DNA of 64,000 bases from positions 600,412 through 664,411 of the forward strand of contig CANMMF010000002.1 of NCBI GenBank assembly GCA_947498985.1, in the 5' to 3' direction. The DNA is from an uncultured Paracoccaceae bacterium (GTDB taxonomy: Bacteria; Pseudomonadota; Alphaproteobacteria; Rhodobacterales; Rhodobacteraceae). Shown here one piece after another: positions 25,237 to 34,405 of this stretch. The notes beneath the pieces were generated by a model. It searched no databases and was not told where the DNA came from. It saw only the letters and a program-made list of their open reading frames with translations. The translations under genes were made by a program, and so were the position numbers. How positions within the stretch are numbered: position 1 is the stretch's first letter; each line of letters opens with the position of its first letter.

Positions 25237-26634
25237 ATGCCCAACCCCATCGCCTTTCTAGCGCTGGCCATCTTCCCCATCATCGCGGTTGCGATGTATC
25301 GCCGGTTGCGACGTGATCAGGCGCTGATCTGGGTGGTCATGCTGGGCTATCTCTTCCTGCCTGAACCCCCCGCGGCCTTCGACCTGCCGCTGATGCCGCC
25401 GTTCAACAAGCACAATATCCCGGCGCTGGCCGCTTTCGTGATCGCCGTCTGGCGCTACGGCCTTGAAGAGCCGCTGCTGCCACGCAGCCTGACCGGCAAG
25501 GTGCTTGTGCTGACCTTTGTCTTTTCGCCGATCATGACCGTTCTGACCAATGACGAGCCAGTGTTTTTCGGGCAGGTCGGTCTGCCGGGGCTCGCGGTAA
25601 AGGATGCGGTTGCGCTGATTGTGCAGCAATTCCTGCTGATCCTGCCCTTCCTGCTGGCGCGGCAGTTCCTGATGTCGGGCGGCTCACAGCGCGAATTGCT
25701 CCGCGCGCTGATGATCGGCGGGCTGGTCTATTCCATCTTCATGCTGATCGAGATCCGGCTGTCGCCGCAGCTCAACCTCTGGGTCTACGGCTATTACCAG
25801 CACCTCTTTGGCCAGTCGATCCGCTTTGGCGGCTACCGCCCGGTGGTGTTCCTCTATCACGGGCTCTGGGTCGCGTTCTTCTGCATGACCGCCGCGGTCT
25901 CGGCCTACGCGCTGTGGCGGCTCGACCGGGAGGACAACCGGCTGAAATACCTGCTTGCGGCGCTCTACCTGACCGCCATACTGGTGATGGCCAAGTCGCT
26001 GGGCGCGCTCATCTTCGTGGTGATGCTGGTGCCGTTAGTGGTGCTGCTGAAGCCGGTTGTGCAAATCAAGGCGGCCATCGTGATCGCCGCGCTCGCGATC
26101 AGTTACCCGATCATCAAGGGCGCGGATCTGATCCCGCAACAGCGGCTGCTGGACGCCGCGGCCTCCATCGATCCGGACCGCGCGGCTTCGCTCGAGTTTC
26201 GCTTCGACAACGAGAACACGCTGTTGGACAGGGCCTATCTCAAACCGGTCTTCGGCTGGGGCAGCTGGGGGCGCAATCATATCCTCGACCCGGTTTCCGG
26301 CAATATCCTCACCGTCACCGACGGGCGCTGGATCATCGTGATCGGGGTCTATGGCTGGGTCGGATTCCTGGCGGAGTTCGGGCTGCTGCTCTGGCCGCTG
26401 GTGCTGCTCTGGCGAGAGGCGATCGCCACACGTGAAACGGCCGTTTCTCCGCTGATCGCGCCGCTGTCGCTGATCCTGGCGATCAACATCTTCGACATGC
26501 TGCCAAACGCGACGCTGACGCCGCTGACCTGGCTTATCGCCGGGGCGCTGATGGGCCATGCCGAACAGCTGCGCGCGGAGCGGCTGAAGCTGACGAAATA
26601 TGTCTCGCGCCTGAAATGGCAGTCGGTGATGTGA
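25237..26634 (+). CDS. Wzy/O-antigen ligase-like polysaccharide polymerase
   Basis: A 465-residue integral membrane protein with roughly eleven helices and a large periplasmic loop (about residues 300-375, from the IDPDRAASLEFRFDNE region). This layout and the flanking glycosyltransferases point to the O-antigen ligase/polymerase superfamily, which joins or transfers polysaccharide repeat units in the periplasm. The conserved Arg/Glu in SLEFRFDNE resembles the ligase family loop motif. The gene ends 7 bases before the next glycosyltransferase, so the two form an operon. Confidence 0.7.
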   Translation: MPNPIAFLALAIFPIIAVAMYRRLRRDQALIWVVMLGYLFLPEPPAAFDLPLMPPFNKHNIPALAAFVIAVWRYGLEEPLLPRSLTGKVLVLTFVFSPIMTVLTNDEPVFFGQVGLPGLAVKDAVALIVQQFLLILPFLLARQFLMSGGSQRELLRALMIGGLVYSIFMLIEIRLSPQLNLWVYGYYQHLFGQSIRFGGYRPVVFLYHGLWVAFFCMTAAVSAYALWRLDREDNRLKYLLAALYLTAILVMAKSLGALIFVVMLVPLVVLLKPVVQIKAAIVIAALAISYPIIKGADLIPQQRLLDAAASIDPDRAASLEFRFDNENTLLDRAYLKPVFGWGSWGRNHILDPVSGNILTVTDGRWIIVIGVYGWVGFLAEFGLLLWPLVLLWREAIATRETAVSPLIAPLSLILAINIFDMLPNATLTPLTWLIAGALMGHAEQLRAERLKLTKYVSRLKWQSVM

Positions 26635-26641
26635 GCCTTCT

Positions 26642-27931
26642 GTGACGCGCCCCAAGGTCCTCCTCATCGCCGAAGCGGCCAATCCCGAATGGGTGAGCGT
26701 GCCGCTGGTTGGCTGGTCGCTGGCGACCGCTTTGCGCGCGGTGGCCGACGTGCATATCGTCACGCAAGTGCGCAACCGCGACGCGTTTCTGAGGGCCGGT
26801 CTGGTCGAGGGCAGCGATTTCTCCGCCACCGACACCGAAGCCTTCGCCCGCCCGATGTGGAAGCTTGCCGAAAAGTTGCGCATGGGCGAGGGCAAGGGCT
26901 GGACGATGGTGCAGGCGCTCAACGCGCTGTCCTACCCGTTTTTCGAGCGGCTGGTCTGGAAGCGTTTCGGCGCGTCGATCACCGGAGGCAGCTACGATCT
27001 GGTGCATCGCGTCACCCCCCTGTCGCCGACAATCGCCTCGCCGCTGGCCGCGCGTTGCGCCAGGGTCGGTATGCCGTTTGTTCTGGGCCCGCTCAATGGC
27101 GGCGTCCCCTGGCCCAAGGGGTTCGAGGCAGAGCGGCGGGCAGAGCGGGAGTGGCTGAGCTACGTGCGCGCGGCGTACAAGCTGCTGCCCGGGCGCGGCA
27201 AAACCCTGAAATTCGCCGATGCGATCATCGCGGGCTCGCGCCACACCGCGTCTGAGATCCCGCGCAGATATCGCGACAAGACGATCTACATTCCGGAAAA
27301 CGGCATCGATCCGGCGCGCTTCAACACCGTCGCCGACCCGTCCAGCGACGGCCCGCTGCGCGCGGCGTTTGTCGGCCGGCTGGTGCCCTACAAGGGCGCC
27401 GACATGCTGCTCGATGCCGGCTGCGATCTGATGCGCGAGGGCCGTCTGAAGATCGATATCATCGGTGACGGGCCGATGGCCTCCGACCTTGCCATTCAGG
27501 CGCGCATGCTGCGGGTGAGCGACGGCGTCACCTTCCACGGCTGGCAGCCGCATGAGGCGGTGCAGACCATCCTGTCGGACGCCCATGTGCTGAGCTTTCC
27601 CTCCATCCGCGAGTTTGGCGGCGGGGTGGTGCTGGAGGCGATGGCGCTGGGGGTTGTGCCGATGATCGTCGATTATGCGGGTCCGGGCGAGTTGGTGGGG
27701 CCTGAGACAGGCATCAAACTGCCCTGCACAAGCCGCGAGGGCATTGTCGACGCCTTCCGCAAGGCCCTGACCGCGCTTTGCCACGACAGGACGGCGCTTC
27801 CTGCGATGGCAGAGGCAGGCCGGGCGCGGGTTCAGGGCGATTTCCTCTGGTCGCAGAAAGCCCGCCAGGTCGCGCAGGTCTATGACTGGGTGCTGTCGGG
27901 GCGCGAAGGCGCGGCGCCCGCCCCGTTCTGA
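26642..27931 (+). CDS. Glycosyltransferase family 4
   Basis: A 429-residue GT4 enzyme. The acceptor half contains FVLGPLNGGVPWPKGFEAE, typical of GT4 proteins, and the donor half AAFVGRLVPYKGADMLLDA and SIREFGGGVVLEAMALGVVP with the EFGGGVVLE variant of the Glu-x7-Glu motif. The start is a GTG at 26642, 7 bases behind the polymerase-like gene. It would add one sugar during repeat-unit assembly in the cytoplasm. Confidence 0.88.
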   Translation: MTRPKVLLIAEAANPEWVSVPLVGWSLATALRAVADVHIVTQVRNRDAFLRAGLVEGSDFSATDTEAFARPMWKLAEKLRMGEGKGWTMVQALNALSYPFFERLVWKRFGASITGGSYDLVHRVTPLSPTIASPLAARCARVGMPFVLGPLNGGVPWPKGFEAERRAEREWLSYVRAAYKLLPGRGKTLKFADAIIAGSRHTASEIPRRYRDKTIYIPENGIDPARFNTVADPSSDGPLRAAFVGRLVPYKGADMLLDAGCDLMREGRLKIDIIGDGPMASDLAIQARMLRVSDGVTFHGWQPHEAVQTILSDAHVLSFPSIREFGGGVVLEAMALGVVPMIVDYAGPGELVGPETGIKLPCTSREGIVDAFRKALTALCHDRTALPAMAEAGRARVQGDFLWSQKARQVAQVYDWVLSGREGAAPAPF

Positions 27932-27975
27932 GTGGTCCGCCAGACCGGTTTGGCGCAGGTGCACATGGTCCGGGC

Positions 27976-28476
27976 CTACACGTTCGGGGCCTCGGCAATC
28001 ACCCGCGCCGGGATCCCGGCCACCGTCGTGCCCGCGGCCACATCCCCGGTAACCACTGCATTGGCGCCGATCACCGCGTGATCGCCCACCCTGAGCGGCC
28101 CGATCAGCTTGGCACCCGCGCCCACATCCACATGCCCGCCCAGAGTGACCTCCCCGGCCAGCGTCACCTGATGGAAGATCATGCAGTTCACGCCGATCCT
28201 TGCATCGGGGTGAATGATGATGCCGGTCGGATGGGTGAGCCGCAGCCCGCCGCCGATCTGCGTGTTGAGATGGATCTCGCTCTGGCAGATCGTCGACCAC
28301 CACAGGTGATTGAGCGCCCAGTATTTCGAGGCGATCCGCGCCCCGACTCCACCTCGGTTCCGTGCCGCCTGATAGCGCCGCACCGCGCGCAGCAGTTTCT
28401 GGCCGGGATCCCAGAATGTCCGCACGTCCTCGCGAGACCAATCGGGCTCTGTCGCCGAAATCGACACTGTCTGCAC
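27976..28476 (-). CDS. Hexapeptide-repeat O-acetyltransferase (serine acetyltransferase-like)
   Basis: A 166-residue left-handed beta-helix acyltransferase. Hexapeptide repeats run from about residue 70 to 155 (IGGGLRLTHPTGIIIHPDAR and IGANAVVTGDVAAGTTVAGI), with the catalytic His-type HPTGIIIH segment. It is shorter than CysE (about 270 residues) and lacks its N-terminal helical domain, so O-acetylation of a polysaccharide is more likely than cysteine synthesis. The divergent neighbour is a second acyltransferase. Confidence 0.82.
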   Translation of the reverse strand: MQTVSISATEPDWSREDVRTFWDPGQKLLRAVRRYQAARNRGGVGARIASKYWALNHLWWSTICQSEIHLNTQIGGGLRLTHPTGIIIHPDARIGVNCMIFHQVTLAGEVTLGGHVDVGAGAKLIGPLRVGDHAVIGANAVVTGDVAAGTTVAGIPARVIAEAPNV

Positions 28477-28502
28477 CGCTCTTCCGCCTCCGGCCCGGGA
28501 AC

Positions 28503-28547
28503 TGCCATAATGCCGCCCTGAAATGATCTATCCTTGACCTTATGGCA
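28503..28547. promoter_or_regulatory. Widely spaced inverted repeat TGCCATAA/TTATGGCA
   Basis: TGCCATAA (28503-28510) and TTATGGCA (28540-28547) are perfect inverted copies with a 29-base spacer. They lie between the divergent acetyltransferase and acyltransferase genes and upstream of a sigma-70-like promoter, as expected for a regulator binding two half sites. Confidence 0.45.
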
Positions 28548-28578
28548 ACATGTACCGGCTAGGACCGGTGCCGAATGC

Positions 28579-28608
28579 TTGACAGGCGCGACCTCCCTTC
28601 GCTTATAG
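28579..28608 (+). promoter_or_regulatory. Sigma-70-like promoter for acyltransferase operon
   Basis: TTGACA (28579-28584) and TTATAG (28603-28608) are 18 bases apart. The predicted transcript begins near 28615 and has a leader of about 90 bases before the acyltransferase start. Confidence 0.6.
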
Positions 28609-28672
28609 GCCCGATGGCCGGTGGCGCAACGGGACCGGTCGGGCGACCCGGAGAACCCGGAAGGACGCGACG

Positions 28673-28711
28673 ATGACAGCCCCTGAAACGCTTTCAGGAA
28701 TAATGCCTTGA
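28673..28711 (+). CDS. 12-residue leader ORF overlapping acyltransferase start
   Basis: ATG at 28673 is preceded by AAGGA at 7 bases spacing and encodes MTAPETLSGIMP. Its TGA (28709-28711) overlaps the TTG start of the acyltransferase (28708-28710). It has a better initiation site than the long gene, so ribosomes ending here could restart on the TTG. It may be a leader peptide for translational coupling, or the remains of an original start separated by a frame change. Confidence 0.5.
   Translation: MTAPETLSGIMP
28682..28698 (+). promoter_or_regulatory. Hairpin covering acyltransferase ribosome binding site
   Basis: CCTGAAA and TTTCAGG form a perfect 7-bp stem around CGC. The AGG of the stem is part of the AGGAA ribosome site that lies 7 bases before the TTG at 28708, so folding would hide it. 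The leader ORF runs through this hairpin, and its translation would open it. Confidence 0.5.
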
Positions 28712-30765
28712 GCAGCGCGGGCGACTATGGCGCGATACCCTATCGCAGCGATATCGACGGGCTGCGCGCCATCGCGGTGCTGTCGGTTGTGCTCTATCAT
28801 TTCGGATTTCCGCTGCAGGGCGGCTTTGTCGGCGTCGACATCTTTTTCGTGATCTCGGGCTATCTGATCGGCGGCATCCTCTGGCGCGAATACGATCAGA
28901 CCGGGCGGATCTGGCTGAAGAATTTCTATATCCGCCGCTTCCGCCGTCTGGCACCGGCCTTCGTGACCATGGCACTGGTGGTCACCGCGATTGCCTGGGC
29001 GCTGATGCTGCCGTTCGAGTTTCGCGAATTCGGCAAGACGCTGATCGCCTCGACGGTCTATCTGTCCAACGTGCTCTTTTACCGCGGCGCGGGCTATTTC
29101 GACAGCGCCTCGGACGACAAGCCGCTGCTGCACACCTGGTCGCTGTCGGTGGAGGAGCAGTTCTACATCTTCCTGCCGCTCTTCATCCTGCTGCTGGCCC
29201 GCTCGCGCCGGGGCATCCTGGCCGGTCTGGTGGCGATCTGGGCCGCGTCGCTTCTGGCCTGCATTCTCTTTACCCCGACGCATAGCACCGCCACTTTCTA
29301 CCTGTTCCCGTTCCGCGCGTGGGAGCTGCTCTCCGGCGTGTTGCTCGCGATCTGGAGCTATGAGTCCGGGCGCACCATGCGCGGCTACGCGCTGCTGTCC
29401 TGGCTGGGGCTGGCGCTGATACTCGCCTCCGTGCTGCTGATCCCGTCCGGCCCGCTCTTCCCCGGCCTCATGGCGACACTGCCGGTGCTCGGCACCGTGC
29501 TGCTTTTGGCCAACGGCACCGGCCAGAACGTGGTGAACCGGCTGCTCAGCCACCGCTGGATGGTGTTTTTCGGCCTGATCTCCTACTCGCTCTATCTCTG
29601 GCACTGGCCGGTCTATGTGCTGTCGGGCTATCTGCGCGACGGCCACGCTCATTTCGCGGAATCCGCGGTCTGGATGGGGCTGTCGGTCGGGCTGGCCTGG
29701 CTGTCGTGGAAATACGTCGAAACCCCGGTGAGGCAGGCCCGGACATTGTCCGGCGGCACGGTCTTCGCCGGAACGGCGCTGGCCTCGGTGACATTGCTGG
29801 CGCTGGGCGGATGGCTCTACACGCAGAACGGCCTGCCCGATCGCTTCGGGCGGGAGGCGCGTGTGCATATCGCGGCCTCCGGCGACTTCCTGCAGGACTG
29901 GAGCCGCTGCAGCGTCGCGACGGAACTGCCGCTCGACGGGCTGGAGATCTGCCGCATTGGTCCCGAAGGCCCCGCCCGCGTGCTGGTCTGGGGCGACAGC
30001 CATGTGCGCGCGGTGCGCGAAGGGCTCGACGTCGCGGCATTCGAGGCCGGTGTGCCCGGCATGATCATCTGGCGCGCAGGCTGTCCGCCGCTTTTTGGCG
30101 TGCGCAAGGTCGAAAGCGCCGCAACGCAGGCGCAGGACACCGCCTGCACGCAGGCCAATCTGCAGATCCGGCAAGCGCTGGCCCGCCTGCCCGACATCGA
30201 AAGCGTGCTGCTGATCGGACGGTGGAGCTATTATGCCTCAGGCCGCGGCACCGGGTTTGATGCGCATAACACCATCGCAGTCTATCCGACCGGCGATGCC
30301 AGCGCGCCCGGCACGCCGCAGGCCCGGGTGCTGGCAGAGGCCGCGCAGGCCACCATCGCCGGGTTTGTCGCCGAGTCGCGCCGGGTCTTCGTGCTGCGGC
30401 AACCGCCGGAAATCCCGCGCTACGACAGCCGCCGCGCCGCCCGGGAAGCGGCTCATGACGGCTGGCCTCTTGCCGCGCCGAAACGCACCGAAACTCAGGT
30501 CACGCGCGACGTGCTGGCCATGCGGGCCGCGCTGGCCGACGCGCCCTGGGCCGATCTCGCCGAGGCCGGGCACGTCACCATGATCGACCCCTGGCCTGCT
30601 TTCTGCGACACCACCACATGCCGCGCCGTGCAGGACGGCGTCGGACAGTATTTCGACAACAACCACCTGACCAACAGCGCGGCACTGCGCATCCGCGACC
30701 TCTTTGCGCCGGTCTTCCTTTCCGCCAGCCGCCGGACCGCGCACACACAGCCGGTCACGGAATGA
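28708..30765 (+). CDS. OafA-type acyltransferase with C-terminal SGNH domain
   Basis: A 685-residue inner membrane O-acyltransferase. Residues 1-360 are the ten-helix acyltransferase-3 domain with YRSDIDGLRAIAVLSVVLYH and the FVGVDIFFVISGYLI motif; an SGNH hydrolase-like periplasmic domain follows, with the block I Ser in VLVWGDSHVRAV and a late Asp-x-x-His-like site near DNNHLT. It would O-acetylate a surface polysaccharide. The start is the TTG at 28708 with AGGAA upstream; no in-frame ATG gives the complete family N-terminus. It overlaps the next gene by 4 bases. Confidence 0.88.
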   Translation: MSSAGDYGAIPYRSDIDGLRAIAVLSVVLYHFGFPLQGGFVGVDIFFVISGYLIGGILWREYDQTGRIWLKNFYIRRFRRLAPAFVTMALVVTAIAWALMLPFEFREFGKTLIASTVYLSNVLFYRGAGYFDSASDDKPLLHTWSLSVEEQFYIFLPLFILLLARSRRGILAGLVAIWAASLLACILFTPTHSTATFYLFPFRAWELLSGVLLAIWSYESGRTMRGYALLSWLGLALILASVLLIPSGPLFPGLMATLPVLGTVLLLANGTGQNVVNRLLSHRWMVFFGLISYSLYLWHWPVYVLSGYLRDGHAHFAESAVWMGLSVGLAWLSWKYVETPVRQARTLSGGTVFAGTALASVTLLALGGWLYTQNGLPDRFGREARVHIAASGDFLQDWSRCSVATELPLDGLEICRIGPEGPARVLVWGDSHVRAVREGLDVAAFEAGVPGMIIWRAGCPPLFGVRKVESAATQAQDTACTQANLQIRQALARLPDIESVLLIGRWSYYASGRGTGFDAHNTIAVYPTGDASAPGTPQARVLAEAAQATIAGFVAESRRVFVLRQPPEIPRYDSRRAAREAAHDGWPLAAPKRTETQVTRDVLAMRAALADAPWADLAEAGHVTMIDPWPAFCDTTTCRAVQDGVGQYFDNNHLTNSAALRIRDLFAPVFLSASRRTAHTQPVTE

Positions 30766-32321
30766 CCGATCCGCCCGCAGACACCCATTGGGACGCCATC
30801 GTCATCGGCACGGGCATGGGTGGTGGCACCATCGGGCGAGCGCTGGCAGAGGCCGGTCAGAAGGTGCTTTTTGTCGAGCAGGGCCCGCGCGGGGCGCGCC
30901 GTGCCGAAAACGGGCTGTCGGATATCTTTGTGCCCGAAGCGCGCCGCGCCCGGGGGCTCTGGCCGGAGCCGCTGCATGTCAGGCTGAACGGGCAGGACAG
31001 CACGTTTTACGCGCCACTGGGGGCCGGGGTCGGCGGGTCTTCGGTGTTTTACGCCGCAACGCTGGAGCGCCCGGAGCGGCATGATCTCGATGATCTGGAG
31101 GATCATCCGACCGGCGGCTGGCCCGTCGGCTTCGACGCGTTTCAGCCGTGGTTCGCCCGCGCCGCCAGACAATTCCGGCTTTACGGCACAGCCGATCCAC
31201 TGTCCCCCGCCGACCCGCTGCCGCTGCGCGAACCGCCTGAACTGACCGCCACGGAAACCGCTTTGATGCAGGGGTTCGAGCGCGCGGGCCTGCATCCTTA
31301 TCATGCCCACACCGCCATCGAGCGTATTCCGGGCTGCCGCATGTGCCTTGGCACAAAATGCCCCGAGAGCTGCAAGATGGACGGACGCTCCGCCGGGGTG
31401 GATCCGGCGCTCGCCACCGGCAATGCCACGCTTCTCGACCGCGCGCAGGTCCTGCATCTGGAGGCGGATGGCGGGCGCATCACCGGTGTCGTCTGCCGCC
31501 TGCCAACCGGGACGGTGACCCTTCGCGGCGACAGGATCATCCTCGCCGCAGGCGCGCTTGGCTCGCCACGGATTCTTCTGGCCTCGACCTCGGAGGCCTG
31601 GCCCGACGGGCTCGCCAACCGCTCCGGGCTGGTCGGGCGCAACCTGATGTTTCATCTCAACGAGATGTTTGCACTCTGGCCGCCGCGCGGCACGCCGGAT
31701 GACGGCGCCTCCAAGGCAATCTCGCTGCGCGATCTTTACCACCGCGATGGCAGCCGGTTCGGCACGGTGCAATCCATGGGCATCCGCGCCTCCTACGGCG
31801 AGATCGTGCATTACCTCAACCGGATGCTGGCGCAGTCGCCGGTGGCGGGTGTGCCGGGGGTTCAGCCGTTCACCCGCCTGCCCGCCGCCATCGCAAAGCG
31901 GTTGCTGGGTCAGGCGCAGATCTTCGTTGGCTTGTTGGAAGATTTTCCCTATCCCGAGAACCGCCTGCTTTACGATCCCGCCCAACCCGACCGGCTTGCG
32001 GTGAACTACGCCTGTCAGCCGGAGCTTCTGGCCCGCCGCCGCGCCTTCCGGCAGGCGATCCGGCACGCGTTTCGCGGCCATCGCCGGATATTCCTGTCGC
32101 TGCAGCCCGAGCTGAATTACGGCCATCCCTGCGGCACGCTGCGCTTTGGCACCGACCCCGCCAGATCCGTGCTGCGGCCCGATTGCCGCGCGCATGACGT
32201 GGAAAACCTCTGGGTGGTAGATGCGTCGTTCATGCCAAGCTCGATGGGCGTCAATCCCAGCCTCACAATTGCCGCGAACGCCTTGCGCGTCGGCGATCTC
32301 ATCACGAAAGGCACGCCATGA
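30762..32321 (+). CDS. GMC-type FAD oxidoreductase with Cys cluster
   Basis: A 519-residue flavoprotein. The FAD-binding Rossmann motif is VIGTGMGGGTIGRALAEAG (about residues 14-32), and GCRMCLGTKCPESC holds four cysteines (192, 195, 200, 204) in a C-x2-C-x4-C-x3-C pattern, which may bind a metal or iron-sulfur cluster. The C-terminal VVDASFMPSSMGVNPSLTIA is the GMC_oxred_C signature with an Asn near the end (MGVNPS). Start ATG overlaps the acyltransferase stop (ATGA). It probably oxidises a sugar or alcohol linked to the polysaccharide pathway, but the substrate is unknown. Confidence 0.82.
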   Translation: MTDPPADTHWDAIVIGTGMGGGTIGRALAEAGQKVLFVEQGPRGARRAENGLSDIFVPEARRARGLWPEPLHVRLNGQDSTFYAPLGAGVGGSSVFYAATLERPERHDLDDLEDHPTGGWPVGFDAFQPWFARAARQFRLYGTADPLSPADPLPLREPPELTATETALMQGFERAGLHPYHAHTAIERIPGCRMCLGTKCPESCKMDGRSAGVDPALATGNATLLDRAQVLHLEADGGRITGVVCRLPTGTVTLRGDRIILAAGALGSPRILLASTSEAWPDGLANRSGLVGRNLMFHLNEMFALWPPRGTPDDGASKAISLRDLYHRDGSRFGTVQSMGIRASYGEIVHYLNRMLAQSPVAGVPGVQPFTRLPAAIAKRLLGQAQIFVGLLEDFPYPENRLLYDPAQPDRLAVNYACQPELLARRRAFRQAIRHAFRGHRRIFLSLQPELNYGHPCGTLRFGTDPARSVLRPDCRAHDVENLWVVDASFMPSSMGVNPSLTIAANALRVGDLITKGTP

Positions 32322-33085
32322 CCCGGTTGGATCCGTCGGACGGTTTGGTGATTGTGACCGGCGCGGGCTCCGGTCTGGGGCGGGCGCTGGCGGTGGCGTT
32401 CTGCGCCGAGGGTTTCACCGTGGCGGGCACCGGCCGTCGCCCGGACGCGCTGGAGGAAACGCGCGCGCTTTGCCGCGGCGGGACGTTCCTGCCGACCCCG
32501 CTGGATGTCTCCGATGCGCAAGAGGTCGCGCGGGTATTCACCACGTTGAACGCCGAAAACGGACCCATCGCCATTCTGGTCAACAACGCCGCGGTCTACC
32601 CGCATCGCGACCTGCTCGACGAAACGCCGGAGAGCTTCCTGCACAGCGTGAACATCAACCTGGGCGGCGTGCTGACCTGCAGCCTGGCCGCCCTGCGCGC
32701 CATGACAGAAACCGGCAGGGGCCGGATCCTCAACGTCTCCACATTTGCCGACCTGGCACCCTTGCCGGCCTCAAGCGCCTATGCGGTCTCCAAAGGGGCG
32801 GCGCGGATCCTGACACGTGCGATGGTGGCGGATCTGGCGGACCGGTTTCCGGGCATCGTGATCAGCGACTGGATGCCAGGCATGTTGCAGACCGGGATGG
32901 GCATTCCCGAAGGGCTGCCGCCTGCGCAGGCGGCATGCTGGGGGGTGGCACTGGCGCGCTCGAGCGATCCGTCGCTGACCGGCACGATCTTCGAGATGGA
33001 CCGCGAGGTGCTGCCGCCGCGCGGTCTGAAATCCCGCGTCAAGGACATGCTGCTGCTGCGCAGCCATCGCCCGCGGAGGCTTTGA
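32318..33085 (+). CDS. Short-chain dehydrogenase/reductase
   Basis: A 255-residue classical SDR. TGAGSGLGRALA is the cofactor glycine motif, NNAAVYPH the NNAG-type motif, and SSAYAVSKGAAR carries the catalytic Tyr and Lys. Start overlaps the GMC gene stop (ATGA), making an acyltransferase-flavoprotein-SDR coupled trio. Its job may be redox modification of a sugar or lipid group handled by that unit. Arg in TGRRPD after strand 2 suggests NADPH preference. Confidence 0.85.
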   Translation: MTRLDPSDGLVIVTGAGSGLGRALAVAFCAEGFTVAGTGRRPDALEETRALCRGGTFLPTPLDVSDAQEVARVFTTLNAENGPIAILVNNAAVYPHRDLLDETPESFLHSVNINLGGVLTCSLAALRAMTETGRGRILNVSTFADLAPLPASSAYAVSKGAARILTRAMVADLADRFPGIVISDWMPGMLQTGMGIPEGLPPAQAACWGVALARSSDPSLTGTIFEMDREVLPPRGLKSRVKDMLLLRSHRPRRL

Positions 33086-33223
33086 GACAACCGGCAAGCG
33101 CGGCGGCGCGAGAGGCGGCGCGCGCAATCCGCGTGCCGCCTCTGCCCCCTCCCTGAAGCCTGCGGGCTGGCCGGGCCGGACCCCGGCTCGCCGCGCGCAG
33201 GCACCAAGCTCTGTGTGCCCCTG

Positions 33224-34399
33224 TCAGATCACGATGACGTCGAGCGGCGGAAAGCCGTTGAACCCGACCGACGCGTAGGTCGAGGTATAGGCCCCGCAGT
33301 TGCGGATGATGAACCGGTCGCCCGCACGCAGCCCGAGCGGAAGATCCACGGGACGCTTTTCATAAAGCACATCCGCGCTGTCGCAGGACGGCCCGGCCAG
33401 CACGCAGGGACCGGTCGGCTCGTGGTCGCGAATGGTCAGGAACTGATAGCGGATCGCCTCACCCTCGGTCTCGGCCAGGCCGGAGAAGCGGCCGATGTCG
33501 AGATAGACCCAGCGGTGCAGCTCGGCGTCGGATTTCTTCGACACCAGCAAAACCTCGGCCGAGATCGCGCCTGCCTCTGCCACCAGACCGCGGCCCGGCT
33601 CGGCCATGATCTGAGGCACGTCGCCAAAGCGCTCATGCACCAGCGCCATCACCTGCGCGGCATAGGACATCGGCGCCTCGACCGGCTGCCCGTAGAAGGC
33701 CGGGAACCCGCCGCCGATATTGAGCAGCGAAAGATCGAAGCCGGCCGCGCGTGCCGCGTGCCAGGTTTCGGCCACCGCGTCGAGAACCGGCGCCCACATC
33801 GCCGCCTTGCGGGTCTGCGATCCGACATGGAAGCTGAGGCCAACCGGGTGCAGGCCCAGCAGACGCGCGCGGCCCATCAGGTCGAGCGCCATGTCCGGCG
33901 TGCAGCCGAACTTGCGGCTGAGCGGCCAGTCGGCTTCGGTCGATTGCACGAGGAGGCGAATATAGACCTCGGCACCCGGCGCGTGCTGGCTCAGCTTTTC
34001 GAGCTCGGCCTCGGCATCGGCGGCGAAATGGGTGATGCCCACGGAATGCGCCCAGGCGATGTCGGAGGCGCGTTTGATGGTGTTGCCAAAGCTGATCTGC
34101 GACGGCGCGGCACCGGCGGCCAGGCACATCTCGATCTCGGCCCGCGAGGCGGCATCGAAGTTGGAGCCCGCCCGCACCAGCGTGCGCAGCAGTTCCGGCG
34201 CGGGGTTGGCTTTCACGGCATAGTGGATACGGGCACGACCCAGACCCTGCGCCAGAGCGGCGAATTGCCTGGCCACGGCGCCTGAATCGATGACCAGCGT
34301 CGGATGCTCGAAATCATTGGCGAGGATGAAGGCCTCTGCGCGGGAAACGGACGAATCGAGGTCGTCGCGGGCCGCAAGCCCGGTCACGTATGCGTTCAT
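33224..34399 (-). CDS. Ornithine/lysine decarboxylase, fold III PLP type
   Basis: A 391-residue group IV decarboxylase making putrescine from ornithine. The PLP Lys is in IHYAVKANPAPELLRTL, the glycine-rich phosphate loop is NIGGGFPAFYG, HVGS is present, and the second-subunit active-site Cys-Asp lies in GPSCDSADVLYEK. Two ATGs compete: 34405 touches GGAG directly, whereas 34399 is 6 bases behind it and was chosen. Lysine or dual specificity cannot be excluded. With the homospermidine synthase at 41132 it completes ornithine to homospermidine. Confidence 0.9.
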   Translation of the reverse strand: MNAYVTGLAARDDLDSSVSRAEAFILANDFEHPTLVIDSGAVARQFAALAQGLGRARIHYAVKANPAPELLRTLVRAGSNFDAASRAEIEMCLAAGAAPSQISFGNTIKRASDIAWAHSVGITHFAADAEAELEKLSQHAPGAEVYIRLLVQSTEADWPLSRKFGCTPDMALDLMGRARLLGLHPVGLSFHVGSQTRKAAMWAPVLDAVAETWHAARAAGFDLSLLNIGGGFPAFYGQPVEAPMSYAAQVMALVHERFGDVPQIMAEPGRGLVAEAGAISAEVLLVSKKSDAELHRWVYLDIGRFSGLAETEGEAIRYQFLTIRDHEPTGPCVLAGPSCDSADVLYEKRPVDLPLGLRAGDRFIIRNCGAYTSTYASVGFNGFPPLDVIVI

Positions 34400-34405
34400 G
34401 GTCAT

